A DNA stretch of 64,000 nucleotides, from assembly GCF_041154505.1 (NCBI RefSeq), contig NZ_AP028673.1:102055-166054 (forward strand). The letters run 5' to 3'. Source of the stretch: Acidovorax sp. A79. Lineage in GTDB: Bacteria > Pseudomonadota > Gammaproteobacteria > Burkholderiales > Burkholderiaceae_C. A program made the position numbers and the translations under genes. Below, one piece after another: positions 54,506 through 63,124 of the stretch (its first letter is position 1; each line of letters opens with the position of its first letter). The notes beneath the pieces are model-generated. The model worked only from the letters and a program-made list of their open reading frames with translations. It was not told the origin of the DNA and searched no databases.

Positions 54506-55194
54506 GCTGGCTGGCCTTCCTGCACCAGCACGGCATGCAGTGCATCGAGCATGTCGTCCATGGCTGCGGTGCGCTCTGCCATCGCATCGGCCAGCAGGCG
54601 CAGCGCGGCTGCAAGGTTCTCGCCCGCGAGGGTGTCGGCCGCGCAGGGGACCATATCGGCCACAGCCTCGAACGCGAGCTGGGCTTGGCACATGTGGGTG
54701 TGCTGGTCGCTGGCGTCCATGGCCAGATGGCGGGCGCGGTCGCTGGTGTCGCGGGCGCCGGTCGCTGTGCGTACGGCATCAAGCCGCACGCCGATGGCGT
54801 CGAGGCGCTGCTCCATGGCGTCGCTGTGCAGGTGCAGCAGCTCGCCCAGGCCATCCATGCTGACGGTGGCGTGTGGGTTGGTGACGCCTGCGGCCAGCGC
54901 TGCGATGGCATGGCAGGCGCGCAGCACGGTGCGCAGGGATTCGGTGAAGTCCTGGGCTTCGAGCACCAGTTGCGGCAAGGTGGGCAGGCCCTGCGGATCT
55001 GGTGCCTCTTTGACCAAACAAGGCTTGGCGGTGTTGGGGCATGCGGTGCTGGCGCTGCGGCGCACCAGATAGCCGTGCACCACGTGCTGGTCGAACACGG
55101 CTTGCGCCTCGGGCAACGGGAAGTTGTCGCGGCAGCTTTGGCAAGGCTTCGCCTGCACTGCCTTGTGGGCAGCGTTGTGGGTGGTCGTGTGCAT
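54502..55194 (-). CDS. Satellite hypothetical protein, coiled coil
   Basis: A 230-aa protein with an N-terminal Cys pair (KPCQSCRDNFPL) and long helices after it. No domain is recognised. It is coupled to the primase by ATGA and belongs to the replication operon. Confidence 0.55.
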   Translation of the reverse strand: MHTTTHNAAHKAVQAKPCQSCRDNFPLPEAQAVFDQHVVHGYLVRRSASTACPNTAKPCLVKEAPDPQGLPTLPQLVLEAQDFTESLRTVLRACHAIAALAAGVTNPHATVSMDGLGELLHLHSDAMEQRLDAIGVRLDAVRTATGARDTSDRARHLAMDASDQHTHMCQAQLAFEAVADMVPCAADTLAGENLAAALRLLADAMAERTAAMDDMLDALHAVLVQEGQPA

Positions 55195-55196
55195 GG

Positions 55197-55421
55197 TTAC
55201 CCCTCCAGGCTCAAGGCCATGTCCAGGCCGCGCAGTGCGGCCAGGGCCTGCATCACCTTGCGGCGTGCGTGGGCGGCGTCCACGTGCGGCTGGCGCAGGT
55301 GGTGCAGAGCAGTGCCCAGCGCGTTGTGCGCGGTGGCGTGCAGCTGGATGGGGTCGGGGGTGCCCGTAGTGGGCAAGGTGGTGCGCGCGATCAAAGCGCG
55401 TGCGTGGGTACGGTCAGCCAT
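55197..55421 (-). CDS. Small satellite hypothetical protein
   Basis: It is 74 aa from the ATG at 55421. It is basic with His-rich repeats (LHHLRQPHVDAAHARRK). No family is recognised. It lies just upstream of the 230-aa gene on the same strand. Confidence 0.45.
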   Translation of the reverse strand: MADRTHARALIARTTLPTTGTPDPIQLHATAHNALGTALHHLRQPHVDAAHARRKVMQALAALRGLDMALSLEG

Positions 55422-55578
55422 GGTGGCCTCCAAGTGCTTCGGTTTACTAAAACCGTCGCCATGGCTTCCAAACAATGGCGGCGGCTCGAATGGGTTGGAA
55501 GACCGGGAAGCACTTGCGTGAACCGGCAGGGCTCGCGCCCTCCCATCGAGCCGCCTAAAAAGGGGCACGAACAAAAAA

Positions 55579-55606
55579 GCCGCAGTCCATGTGCGGTATC
55601 TGCGGC
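55579..55606 (-). terminator. Terminator downstream of the Ogr/Delta gene
   Basis: GCCGCAG pairs with CTGCGGC over a 14-nt loop, followed on the minus strand by TTTTTTG. It separates the regulator pair from the replication operon. Confidence 0.75.
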
Positions 55607-55720
55607 TTTCGTCGCAGTGCTTCAACGGGCTTCCAAACCCGATCACGCCTTTTTTTGACGTGACGCGGCAGTGTAGCGTGCGGGGGGCCTGTGGGGCAAG
55701 GGCGAACATCGTGGAATTCC

Positions 55721-56008
55721 TCACGGTTGGGCGCTCAATTGCCCGGCGCCAGCGCGCTGGGGTTCCGTCGATCGCGCATGCGCATTCACCAGCGCCTGCG
55801 GGGACTGCGGCAGGTTGATGGACGGGTCGGGCTTGCCCGATGGCGACAGCGTGCGCACGGCTTCGGCCTGTACGACGAAGCTGTAGCTGCATTCCGGGTC
55901 TTCGCATTGGTAGATCAGCTCGCGCAGCGTGGGCGACAGGCCCCGGCTGGTGCGGGTCTTGGTCTTGCCCTTGCAGTGGGGGCACAGGAACATCATGCGC
56001 GTGGCCAT
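55721..56008 (-). CDS. Ogr/Delta-type zinc finger late-gene activator
   Basis: It is 95 aa from the ATG at 56008. The N-terminus carries CPHCKGKTKTRTSRGLSPTL, then YQCEDPECSYSF and a conserved LSPSG block, the Ogr/Delta signature. Such proteins activate late promoters of helper phages and satellites through a C-C-C-C zinc finger. It overlaps the AlpA gene by one base (TGATG). Confidence 0.85.
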   Translation of the reverse strand: MATRMMFLCPHCKGKTKTRTSRGLSPTLRELIYQCEDPECSYSFVVQAEAVRTLSPSGKPDPSINLPQSPQALVNAHARSTEPQRAGAGQLSAQP

Positions 56009-56349
56009 CAGATTGCTCCCATGGCTGCTGCGCGTGCGGGCCGGGGTGCGCGGCCTGGCTTGGCGGGTTTGACGAGCTGGGCCGGTGGAGCTGGCGGCGT
56101 CGCGCCCACCGCAGGGCGCGCGGCTATCCAGGCGTCCACCTCGGTTTCGCGCCACGCCACGCTGGTGCCGTGCAGTTGCACGGCGCTGGGGAAGTCTCCC
56201 GCCTTGACCTTGGCGTAGATGGTGCTGCGGCCAAGGCCCGTCATGAAGCACACATCGTCAATACGTAGCAAGCGCTCGCGGTACGGGCGCACATCGGACG
56301 GGCTGGGACCGGCCTGGATGGGTGTGGTTTGCATGGCTGTTCTTTGCAT
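56008..56349 (-). CDS. AlpA-family regulator
   Basis: A 113-aa protein with a MerR/AlpA-type winged helix (LLRIDDVCFMTGLGRSTIYA and AVAWRETEVDAWIAAR region). AlpA proteins activate the integrase or satellite excision genes. It heads the operon with the Ogr/Delta gene. A proline/alanine-rich tail follows the domain. Confidence 0.85.
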   Translation of the reverse strand: MQRTAMQTTPIQAGPSPSDVRPYRERLLRIDDVCFMTGLGRSTIYAKVKAGDFPSAVQLHGTSVAWRETEVDAWIAARPAVGATPPAPPAQLVKPAKPGRAPRPARAAAMGAI

Positions 56350-56718
56350 GTCCCTATGGTCTTGTGTGGACTGCTGAAAGCCAAGAAACCTATGCTGTGG
56401 CTGCGCTCCCCACAGTTAGTGGTGGCGAAATTGGGCGCGAAAACGACGGGCGCGCCGTGGCTCCGTGTGAGGCGAGGATTTGAACGAGTGATGAAGGGAC
56501 CGTAGGGCGCGCTTGGGGCACTACTTGTAGATGTAACGGACGGCCAAGTCGTGATGCCTGCGCGGCGGGACCGACGCTGCGGGAACTTCTGTCAAGGCCA
56601 TCCAATTCAAGCGTCTGAGCATTTTCAGCGCGTTGTAGGTGCCTGGACACCAGCCACGCGCGCCTCAAGCTATAGTGGTTGAATAAACAGCTCACCGCAG
56701 GCTTTCAGGAATACCACG
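56350..56718. promoter_or_regulatory. Divergent intergenic region
   Basis: It separates the AlpA gene from the membrane protein gene transcribed rightward. It should hold both promoters, but no box stands out clearly. Confidence 0.4.
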
Positions 56719-57777
56719 ATGGAAATAGAACAAAAAAATCTCGAAGCACGCTATTTCGCTGAGCGCAAAAGGCGATTTCGTATCGTTACGGCAACTGTTC
56801 CTGCACTGCTTGCAGTCCTACTATGGTTACTAACGACGGGCTTGGATGAAAGGTACGTAGAGAATATGTGGGGCGTCCGGCGCGACCTGCTTTTACTCAT
56901 TGCCGTAACTCTTTTGGCAACTTCTGGCCTCTCATTAATACTCACATACTTGCAAACAGGATTCAAGGGATCAACTGGGACCGACTTTGAATTTGTTCGT
57001 GTTAACGAACTACGAGAATCAAAAAAAGCAGAACACGAGCGCGAAAAAATGGTGGAAATGTTTGGAATCTACCAGTTCGAGCTAGAAACGCTGAAAAAAG
57101 AGGTGCAAAGCACGCGCGCAGCTCTAGGAGACTTAGACGAAACCAGTCGCGCCAATTTGGTTTCTGAAATAAAAGTAAGACTACAAGCAGACGCCACAAG
57201 CGAGATGCTTCAAGAAATACGTCAACAGGTAGGGGCTGAACAGCAGAGAAATTTACAAGAGCGCGAGCTTGCTATCAGGCTGGATGACTCCCGCTTGCGT
57301 TTACAGCGTGAACTTGATGCACTCGGGCGAAGGGGCAATCTAAATCTTGCTTTGGGCGCATTGACAACTGTGATTGGGATATCACTTCTCGGCTTCAGCG
57401 TCTTCGCAGAAGTGGGTACCGCGAAAGACCTCTGGACTCTAGCGTCTCACTTCGTTCCTCGTCTTGCACTGGTCTTGTTGATTGAATTGTTCGCCTTCTT
57501 TTTTCTCTCTCTTTACAAAAGCAGTCTGAGTGAAATTAAGTACTTTCAGAACGAACTAACGAACATTGAGTCGAAGCAAATAGCACTCCGCGCAGCCATG
57601 GACTCTAAGGAGCCAGCACTGCTAGCAGAGGTGGTTGGCAAATTGGCCGCAACCGAGCGCAACCACATCCTGTCTAAAGACCAGACCACGATTGAACTCG
57701 AAAAAGTAAGAATTGATAGGGAAGCCCAGAGCAGCCTTGCAAAAGCAATTACAGAGTTTTTTCAAAAGAAAAACTAA
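56719..57777 (+). CDS. Four-TM coiled-coil membrane protein, candidate accessory/defence gene
   Basis: A 352-aa protein. Two membrane helices lie near the N-terminus (VTATVPALLAVLLWLLTTG and LLLLIAVTLLATSGLSLIL). A long charged coiled coil follows, then two more membrane helices (~215-270) and a cytosolic helical tail. It has no enzymatic motif I recognise. Its GC is much lower than that of the core genes, which suggests independent acquisition. It lies alone beside the integrase, a typical site for satellite cargo. A defence role is inferred. Confidence 0.55.
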   Translation: MEIEQKNLEARYFAERKRRFRIVTATVPALLAVLLWLLTTGLDERYVENMWGVRRDLLLLIAVTLLATSGLSLILTYLQTGFKGSTGTDFEFVRVNELRESKKAEHEREKMVEMFGIYQFELETLKKEVQSTRAALGDLDETSRANLVSEIKVRLQADATSEMLQEIRQQVGAEQQRNLQERELAIRLDDSRLRLQRELDALGRRGNLNLALGALTTVIGISLLGFSVFAEVGTAKDLWTLASHFVPRLALVLLIELFAFFFLSLYKSSLSEIKYFQNELTNIESKQIALRAAMDSKEPALLAEVVGKLAATERNHILSKDQTTIELEKVRIDREAQSSLAKAITEFFQKKN

Positions 57778-58256
57778 TATTCCGGTAACGCAGGCACCGA
57801 CTCAGGAAAGCCTTCGCCCTTCTCATGGCCTCCGTTGGTGACTTCTGCCATTACGTACTCGGGCGCTACTTAACGTAGGCGAACCATCCACTGCATTTCC
57901 CGCTGGCGCGATCTAGTCCTCGGCAGCAGCATCCAAGCCCGCCTAGACAGCCGGACCGTCAGGTACTCACCCTCAAGTACCGAACGTCTGCTCAATTCCC
58001 GACGCTCCAGTGCAGGGGCTGTTCTATTCAACTCGCCTCCGAGTTCGTTCATAGGTTCCCGGCATTCAGGACAACGCAGCTCTCTCACATCTGGAACCGT
58101 TGGGTTGGACAACCTGAAGCACTCAACTTCAACGTGCTGCGGTTGACCATGGCGCAAACATACAGAACGAAAACCATCGAGCCCAAATAGCGAGCTAGCT
58201 CAAGCAAGTCCCTATGCGATGGGAAGCTCAGCAAGAGACTGCAGCGCCATCCCAGT

Positions 58257-58405
58257 TTGGTGGGTTTGGTGGGTTTGGTGGGTTTTGAGGGGTTATTTTT
58301 GGACGAAACGCGCACATGTGAACACCGGAACCGCTCTAGGTTGGCGCCATCGCCCGCGCAGCTTGGTGGGGTTTGTAGGCTTTGAAGGGTTTACCGACCG
58401 TCGAA
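58257..58405. repeat. Inverted copies of the 46.2-kb repeat array
   Basis: 58257-58295 (tandem TTTGGTGGG units followed by GAGGGGTTA) and 58363-58405 (TTGGTGGGGTTTGTAGGC through CCGACCGTCGAAG) are the reverse complement of units at 46.25-46.48 kb. The second copy matches over about 44 bp with one or two mismatches. The arrays bracket the satellite in opposite orientation. Confidence 0.75.
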
Positions 58406-58486
58406 GCGCGAGCCAGCGTTTTGCCCAAGTCACCAGCCTGCACTCTGCTGGAACCCATACCAATTCAAATTTGAGATACCCGAAAA

Positions 58487-58541
58487 GAACTACCTACAAA
58501 GCCTACAAACTGGTCTTCATTGGTGGGTTTGTAGGTAGTTC
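58487..58541. repeat. Perfect 14-bp inverted repeat
   Basis: GAACTACCTACAAA (58487-58500) and TTTGTAGGTAGTTC (58528-58541) are exact reverse complements, with 27 nt between them. The arms contain the same CCTACAAA core as the array units nearby. Confidence 0.8.
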
Positions 58542-58895
58542 ATTCCAAGTATTTCTAGTTTGAAAAAGGTTCTTCCCGTTACGTCACAGGCTTCGACGCC
58601 ACCCAAGCCTGCGGCCTCAAAAGTCCGTCGATTCCCGACAGTGAAAGCGGCCCTGCAACGCCCCGCAAGCCCGCGTCAGGCTTGGCGGTGCACCCAGGCG
58701 GCACCCCCGACGAAATCAACGCACGAAGCCAGCAGGCGCGGCGGGGTCTCGACAGCGCGCCAAGGGTTGCGCTCACCTTGAGGGGGCCTGCGCCGCCCTG
58801 CCCCGCCCGCACGTGCAGGTGCCTGGCCAGGGCAGGTATCCACCGGCGCTGCAGATGGATGGTGTGAGGGTTCGGCGCTTGCTGCGGCCGACAGA

Positions 58896-60119
58896 TCAGC
58901 CCTCGGCCGAACCGGCGCGCAGCTCGTCCAGGTAGTCGGCCCAGCGCTGCATCATCTTTGTGCGGTGGGCCATGTACTGTGTGCGGTTGTAGGCGCGGCC
59001 GTTGGCATCCTTCACGGCGTGGGCCAGTTGGGCCTCGATCACCAAGGGATCCACGTCCAAGCGCTCCGCGAGCATGGTGCGGGCTGTGGCCCGGAAGCCG
59101 TGCCATGTATGCACATCCGGCGTGTAGCCCATGGAGATCAACGCGGTACGCACTGAGTTTTCAGAGATGGGGCGGTCGTGGTTGCGCTCGCCTGGGAACA
59201 CCATGGCGCCCCGGCCGGTCAACGGGTGCAGCTCCTGCAAGACGGCCACAGCTTGCTTGGGCAAAGGCACCAGATGTGGCTCGCCATGCTCTTTGCCATC
59301 CTTGCCGCGCTTCATGCGAGCGGCGGGTATCGTCCAAAGCGCGGCATTCAAATTGATTTCAGCCCAGGTGGCGGCGCGTAGTTCGCCCGGCCGCTGGAAC
59401 AGAAGGGGGGCAAGCTGCAATGCAGCGCGCACGACAGGCCCGCCCCGGTACGCCTGTATGGCGCGCAACAGCTCCCCCAGCTTGGCCGGGTCGGTGATGG
59501 CTGCGAAATGCCTCCCCCGGTATGGCGACAGCGCACCCTTGAGGTCGCCGGTGATGTCCCGCCCTACCCGTCCTGTGGCCACGCCATAGCGCCACACCTG
59601 TCTGGCCAGCATCAAACCCCGGTCTGCTGTCTCTATCGCACCACGTTCTTCGATCTTTCGCAGGGTGGCCAACAGCTCTACGGGCTTGATATCGACCAGT
59701 CTGCGCTCACCTATCCATGGAAACAGATCACGTTCGAACTGGCGAAGCGCTCGCGCGGCATGGCCCTCGCTCCAAATCGGGCTCTGTTTGGCGTGCCACT
59801 CCAGCGCCACCACCTGAAAAGAGTCTCCCTCGGGGTTGGTCGCCTTGAGCTTTTCCACCTTGCGGGCCTGCACCGGATCGACTCCGGTGGCCTTTTGGTG
59901 CTTGGCGGCATCCCTGGCCCGGCGGGCAGCCGTCAGGGAAACCGCTGGGTAGCTGCCCAGAGCGAGCTGCTTTTCCTTGTTGTTGACCCGGTACTTGAGA
60001 AACCAGCGCTTGGAGCCGTTCGGGCTGACTTGCAGATAGAGCCCGGCCGAATCACTGAATCGCGCTTGCTTGCGCTCGGGGGGACATACGGCGTTGCGGC
60101 ACTCAAGGTCAGTCAGCAT
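58896..60119 (-). CDS. P4-type tyrosine integrase
   Basis: A 407-aa protein. The N-terminal arm-binding domain (DUF4102 type) shows SDSAGLYLQVSPNGSKRW and LALGSYPAVSLTAARRARD. The catalytic domain has FQRPGELRAATW (Arg), HTWHGFRATARTM (HxxR) and NGRAYNRTQY (nucleophilic Tyr). Its start lies at a repeat of the arm-type family. It lies beside ssrA and probably directs insertion there. Confidence 0.9.
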   Translation of the reverse strand: MLTDLECRNAVCPPERKQARFSDSAGLYLQVSPNGSKRWFLKYRVNNKEKQLALGSYPAVSLTAARRARDAAKHQKATGVDPVQARKVEKLKATNPEGDSFQVVALEWHAKQSPIWSEGHAARALRQFERDLFPWIGERRLVDIKPVELLATLRKIEERGAIETADRGLMLARQVWRYGVATGRVGRDITGDLKGALSPYRGRHFAAITDPAKLGELLRAIQAYRGGPVVRAALQLAPLLFQRPGELRAATWAEINLNAALWTIPAARMKRGKDGKEHGEPHLVPLPKQAVAVLQELHPLTGRGAMVFPGERNHDRPISENSVRTALISMGYTPDVHTWHGFRATARTMLAERLDVDPLVIEAQLAHAVKDANGRAYNRTQYMAHRTKMMQRWADYLDELRAGSAEG

Positions 60120-60260
60120 GGGGGTACAAAACGAAGGATGAAGGCAGCCGGTGGGGGTACAGATTCCCCTATGGCGAACCCCCTTCTACAGAGGGAAGTG
60201 GGGGTACAAAACACCGATTTCACCAGATTTCTGGGTTTGTACCCCCACTTGTACCCCCAC
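60119..60260. promoter_or_regulatory. Integrase arm-type sites, five copies of (G)TGGGGGTACA
   Basis: Copies on the plus strand are at 60119-60130, 60151-60160 and 60198-60210. Inverted copies are at 60236-60248 and 60249-60260. Two more lie at 46133-46155. The first overlaps the integrase start, which suggests autoregulation. These are probably arm-binding sites of the integrase. Confidence 0.75.
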
Positions 60261-60329
60261 TTTTGCTTGGCTGGGCATGGACGGCTGTAGACGGCCATGG
60301 ACTGCAAGTCGTTGATTCACCAAAGAAAA

Positions 60330-60360
60330 AGGGCGTCCACTGGATTAGTGTGGACGCCCT
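60330..60360 (-). terminator. ssrA: Terminator of ssrA
   Basis: AGGGCGTCCAC pairs perfectly with GTGGACGCCCT, followed on the minus strand by TTTTTC. It lies just past the CCA end of tmRNA and may be part of the satellite end. Confidence 0.8.
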
Positions 60361-60372
60361 TGGATCGGGTTA

Positions 60373-60759
60373 TGGTGGAGCTGGCGGGAATTGAACCCGC
60401 GTCCGCAAGCCTTCATCGGGCAGATCTACATGTTTAGCGGTCTGATTTGAATCTCGCTGCCTGCGTCGCGCAGTCGCACGCTACACAGGCCGCCAGCACC
60501 CTATTTTCTCGCCCCAATCCAAGGTACCCGGATCAGGACCAGCCCATGTAATTATCCTTGCAGCCGGGAGGCGCTGATTGCTCAGAACCCCCTTGCCCAG
60601 CCCATCGGCCAACTGTTGCAAGGCTCACTGGCAATTAAGCAGCGAGTGCGAAACGTTCGTCGTTTGCAGTTAGTTTTTTAAATCGAGATTTACGAGCGTG
60701 ACTCAAGCTCGACATGCACCACACCGATTCCGAACCCACGTCGAAACCAGGACAGCCCC
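60373..60759 (-). ncRNA. ssrA: tmRNA
   Basis: A 387-nt tmRNA. The 5' end GGGGCUG pairs with CAGCUCC before the encoded ACCA 3' end (one G-U pair). The T-loop motif GGTTCAATTCCCG is at the 3' end. The tag frame at 60635-60667 encodes ANDERFALAA and a stop. It rescues stalled ribosomes by trans-translation. Its 3' end is the integration site of the satellite. Confidence 0.95.
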
Positions 60760-60771
60760 AGAGCTTCTATT

Positions 60772-61437
60772 TTAGGCGTTCCCCAGCAATTGCAAGAGCT
60801 CGAAGGGAGATTTAATTGCGGCATGGGCGCCCCACTCCATCGGATTGGTTTTTGCACCCAGGTAGCCATAGGTTGCGGCCACGGTCCCCATTCCTGCGGC
60901 CAAGCCTGCCACGATGTCGCGCTCGTCATCGCCAACATAGATGCACTGCCCGGGCTCCACTTTCAGGCGCGCTGCCGCCTCAAGCAAAGGAGCAGGATGC
61001 GGCTTCGCATGGGGAGTGGTGTCCCCGCTGACGACCGCCCGCGCAGTGACGAACAGGGGAATGGAGCGGGTCAGCGGGTCCGTGAAGCGGGCTGCCTTGT
61101 TGGTAACCACGCCCCATGCCATGTTGCGTTGCAGTATCTGGGATACGAGTTCTGGAACGCCGTCAAAGATGCTGGTGCGCTCCGTCATGCGCGACTCATA
61201 GTTCACAAAGAACTCCTCGCGCATGGTCATGAAATCAGGATGGTCGGGGGCCATACCGAAGGCTTCGCCCAGCATGCCGCGCGCGCCGGCACCCGCCATG
61301 GGGCGGTAGCGCTCCAGCGGCAGCGACGGCAATCCGCGGTCCGTGCGCATCTTGTCGGCAGCGGCGCCCAAGTCCGGGGCACTGTCGATCAGCGTTCCGT
61401 CCAAATCAAACAACACCGCACGAATATTGTGAAACAT
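60772..61437 (-). CDS. gph: Phosphoglycolate phosphatase (HAD family)
   Basis: It is 221 aa from the ATG at 61437. HAD motif I is LFDLDGTLIDS, motif II contains VVTNKAARF, and motif III/IV are KPHPAPLLEA and YVGDDERDIVAG. It dephosphorylates 2-phosphoglycolate from DNA repair. It lies after ubiG in the same direction, a usual order in Burkholderiales. The HAD family has many close members, so the exact substrate is by context. Confidence 0.85.
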   Translation of the reverse strand: MFHNIRAVLFDLDGTLIDSAPDLGAAADKMRTDRGLPSLPLERYRPMAGAGARGMLGEAFGMAPDHPDFMTMREEFFVNYESRMTERTSIFDGVPELVSQILQRNMAWGVVTNKAARFTDPLTRSIPLFVTARAVVSGDTTPHAKPHPAPLLEAAARLKVEPGQCIYVGDDERDIVAGLAAGMGTVAATYGYLGAKTNPMEWGAHAAIKSPFELLQLLGNA

Positions 61438-61447
61438 GGGTTTGCCC

Positions 61448-62158
61448 TCAGGCAGTGCGCCGCGTGGCCACAAGATAGTTCACGCTGGTGTCCGCACTCA
61501 GCCAATAGCGCCGCGTGAGGGGGTTGTATTCCAGGCCCCGGGTATTTTGTACATGCAGGCCCGCGCTTCGGCAACTTGCGGCCAGTTCGCTGGGTCGAAT
61601 CATCTTGGCGTACTCATGCGTTCCCCGTGGCAGCATGTTCAGCACATATTCAGCCCCTACGATGGCCAGCATGAAAGCCTTGGCATTGCGGTGGATGGTG
61701 GAGAAAAACACCCAGCCTCCCGGTTTCACGAGCTCTGAGCATGCCCTCACCACCGATCCTGGATCAGGTACGTGCTCGAGCATTTCCATGCATGTGACGA
61801 CATCGAAGCTGGCAGGTTGCTCCTTGGCCAAGGCTTCCACGCTGATTTCCCGGTACTGGATATTGGTGGTCTGAGCTTCCAGCGCATGCAATTGCGCCAC
61901 GCGCAGGGCCTTGGAGGCCAGATCGATGCCCGTCACCTCTGCGCCCTTGCGGGCCATGGAGTCGGCCAGGATGCCGCCGCCACAGCCGACATCCAGAACG
62001 CGCTTGCCCGACAGGTCGCACTGCCCCAGGATCCAGTCAAGCCGCAAGGGATTGATCTGGTGCAAGGGACGGAATTCACTTTCAGGGTCCCACCAGCGAT
62101 GGGCCAATTCGGAAAACTTGGCCAGTTCGGCCGGATCTGCATTGACGGTTTCACTCAT
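61448..62158 (-). CDS. ubiG: Ubiquinone biosynthesis O-methyltransferase
   Basis: It is 236 aa from the ATG at 62158. The AdoMet-binding loop is VLDVGCGGGILADSMARKG. Other features are a conserved N-terminal FSELAHRWWDPESEFRPLH and CMEMLEHVPDPGS. UbiG carries out both O-methylations of ubiquinone synthesis. The gene is followed by gph 10 nt later, and together they are likely one operon. Confidence 0.93.
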   Translation of the reverse strand: MSETVNADPAELAKFSELAHRWWDPESEFRPLHQINPLRLDWILGQCDLSGKRVLDVGCGGGILADSMARKGAEVTGIDLASKALRVAQLHALEAQTTNIQYREISVEALAKEQPASFDVVTCMEMLEHVPDPGSVVRACSELVKPGGWVFFSTIHRNAKAFMLAIVGAEYVLNMLPRGTHEYAKMIRPSELAASCRSAGLHVQNTRGLEYNPLTRRYWLSADTSVNYLVATRRTA

Positions 62159-62210
62159 GCCAGAGATTGTCCATGAAGGAAGGAAAATGGAGGATAAAAC
62201 CCCCAGACGC

Positions 62211-62238
62211 AAAAAAGCCCCGTTGCCGGGGCTTTTTT
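62211..62238 (-). terminator. Terminator downstream of the OmpA gene
   Basis: AAAAAAGCCCCG-TTG-CCGGGGCTTTTTT forms a perfect stem with A- and T-tracts on both sides. It ends the ompA transcript and may work in both directions. Confidence 0.9.
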
Positions 62239-62255
62239 GTGAAGCAATCCGAGGA

Positions 62256-62900
62256 TTACTTGGAAGCGCGGGTACCGACCACTTCGATTTCCACGCGACG
62301 GTTCTTCGCACGGCCTTCGGCGGTCTTGTTGTCGGCGACGGGTTGCTTTTCGCCCTTGCCTTCGGTGTAGACGCGGTTCTTTTCGATGCCCTTGGACACC
62401 AGATAAGCCTTCACGGCTTCGGAACGGCGAACCGACAGCTTCTGGTTGTATGCATCAGAGCCCACGGAGTCGGTGTGACCCACGGCAATGATCACTTCCA
62501 GGTTGATGTCCTTGACCTTGGAAACCAGATCATCCAGCTTGGCCTTGCCTTCTGGCTTCAGCACCGACTTGTCGAAGTCGAAGAATGCGTCAGCGGCATA
62601 GGTCACCTTGGTAGCGACAGCAGGTGCTGGAGCTGGTGCGGGAGCTGGAGCGGCAGCGGGTGCTGGGGCGGCGGCTGGAGCAGCAGCGGCAGCTGGAGCG
62701 GGGGCGACGATCGCGCCATCGCAGCCAGGAGCAGCAGTGGCAGGCGTCCAGTTGGCATTGCGCCAGCAGTATTCGTTGGTGCCGTTCTTCCAGACCAGTT
62801 GGCCAGAAGCATCTCTCCAGTTGTCAACGGTTTGTGCGCCAGCGGCGGTTGCGAGCGCTGCAGAGGCAAACAACATCGCCACTTTGTTCAGTTTCTTCAT
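62256..62900 (-). CDS. ompA: OmpA-family outer membrane protein
   Basis: It is 214 aa from the ATG at 62900 (GAGGAG site). The signal peptide MLFASAALATAAGA precedes a short N-terminal part, then an Ala/Pro-rich linker (residues ~65-95). The C-terminal OmpA domain binds peptidoglycan: FFDFDKSVLKPEGKAKLDDL and GHTDSVGSDAYNQKLSVRRS are typical, ending NRRVEIEV. It has no large barrel, so it anchors to the peptidoglycan. Confidence 0.9.
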   Translation of the reverse strand: MKKLNKVAMLFASAALATAAGAQTVDNWRDASGQLVWKNGTNEYCWRNANWTPATAAPGCDGAIVAPAPAAAAAPAAAPAPAAAPAPAPAPAPAVATKVTYAADAFFDFDKSVLKPEGKAKLDDLVSKVKDINLEVIIAVGHTDSVGSDAYNQKLSVRRSEAVKAYLVSKGIEKNRVYTEGKGEKQPVADNKTAEGRAKNRRVEIEVVGTRASK

Positions 62901-63124
62901 GGTTCTCCTCTTGGGGAAAAAGCCGCAGCCGCGCTGCGAATCAGGACGCTTGGGGTGACCACCACCCGAAGCGTTCAAACGATTGTGCCATACGTAACAG
63001 GGCAAAAGCGGTGGAGGCTACCCAGGGCCCGTAGGACAAAACCGGAATTGCTTCGATATGTTGCGTGGTCGCTACACGGTCTTACCTCTAAAATGGTTCT
63101 CCTTCGCCGCCACCGCCGTCCCCA

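Larger units (their letters stand above)
57778..58895. other. Gene-free stretch with repeats between cargo gene and integrase
   Basis: No gene is supported in 1.1 kb. It contains the inverted repeat array at 58257-58405 and the dyad at 58487-58541. The rest has no notable frame. Confidence 0.5.
46060..60372. mobile_element. P4-like phage satellite integrated at ssrA
   Basis: About 14.3 kb between a possible left core and the 3' end of ssrA. P4-type genes are present: integrase, AlpA, Ogr/Delta zinc finger, Toprim primase, DUF927 helicase and a Psu-like protein. No capsid, tail, portal or lysis genes exist, so it would need a helper phage. Size and gene set fit P4 satellites. Accessory genes (retron, HEPN-type, membrane protein) lie at the two ends. 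Confidence 0.75.

Noticed and set aside
53786..54911. Extension of the DUF927 helicase to a 1318-aa protein
   Set aside because: The added N-terminus overlaps the Toprim primase in another frame and looks like shadow sequence; the ATG at 53771 gives the normal protein.
58219..58563. A plus-strand frame with repeated VWWVWWV
   Set aside because: It is only translation of the tandem TTTGGTGGG repeats.
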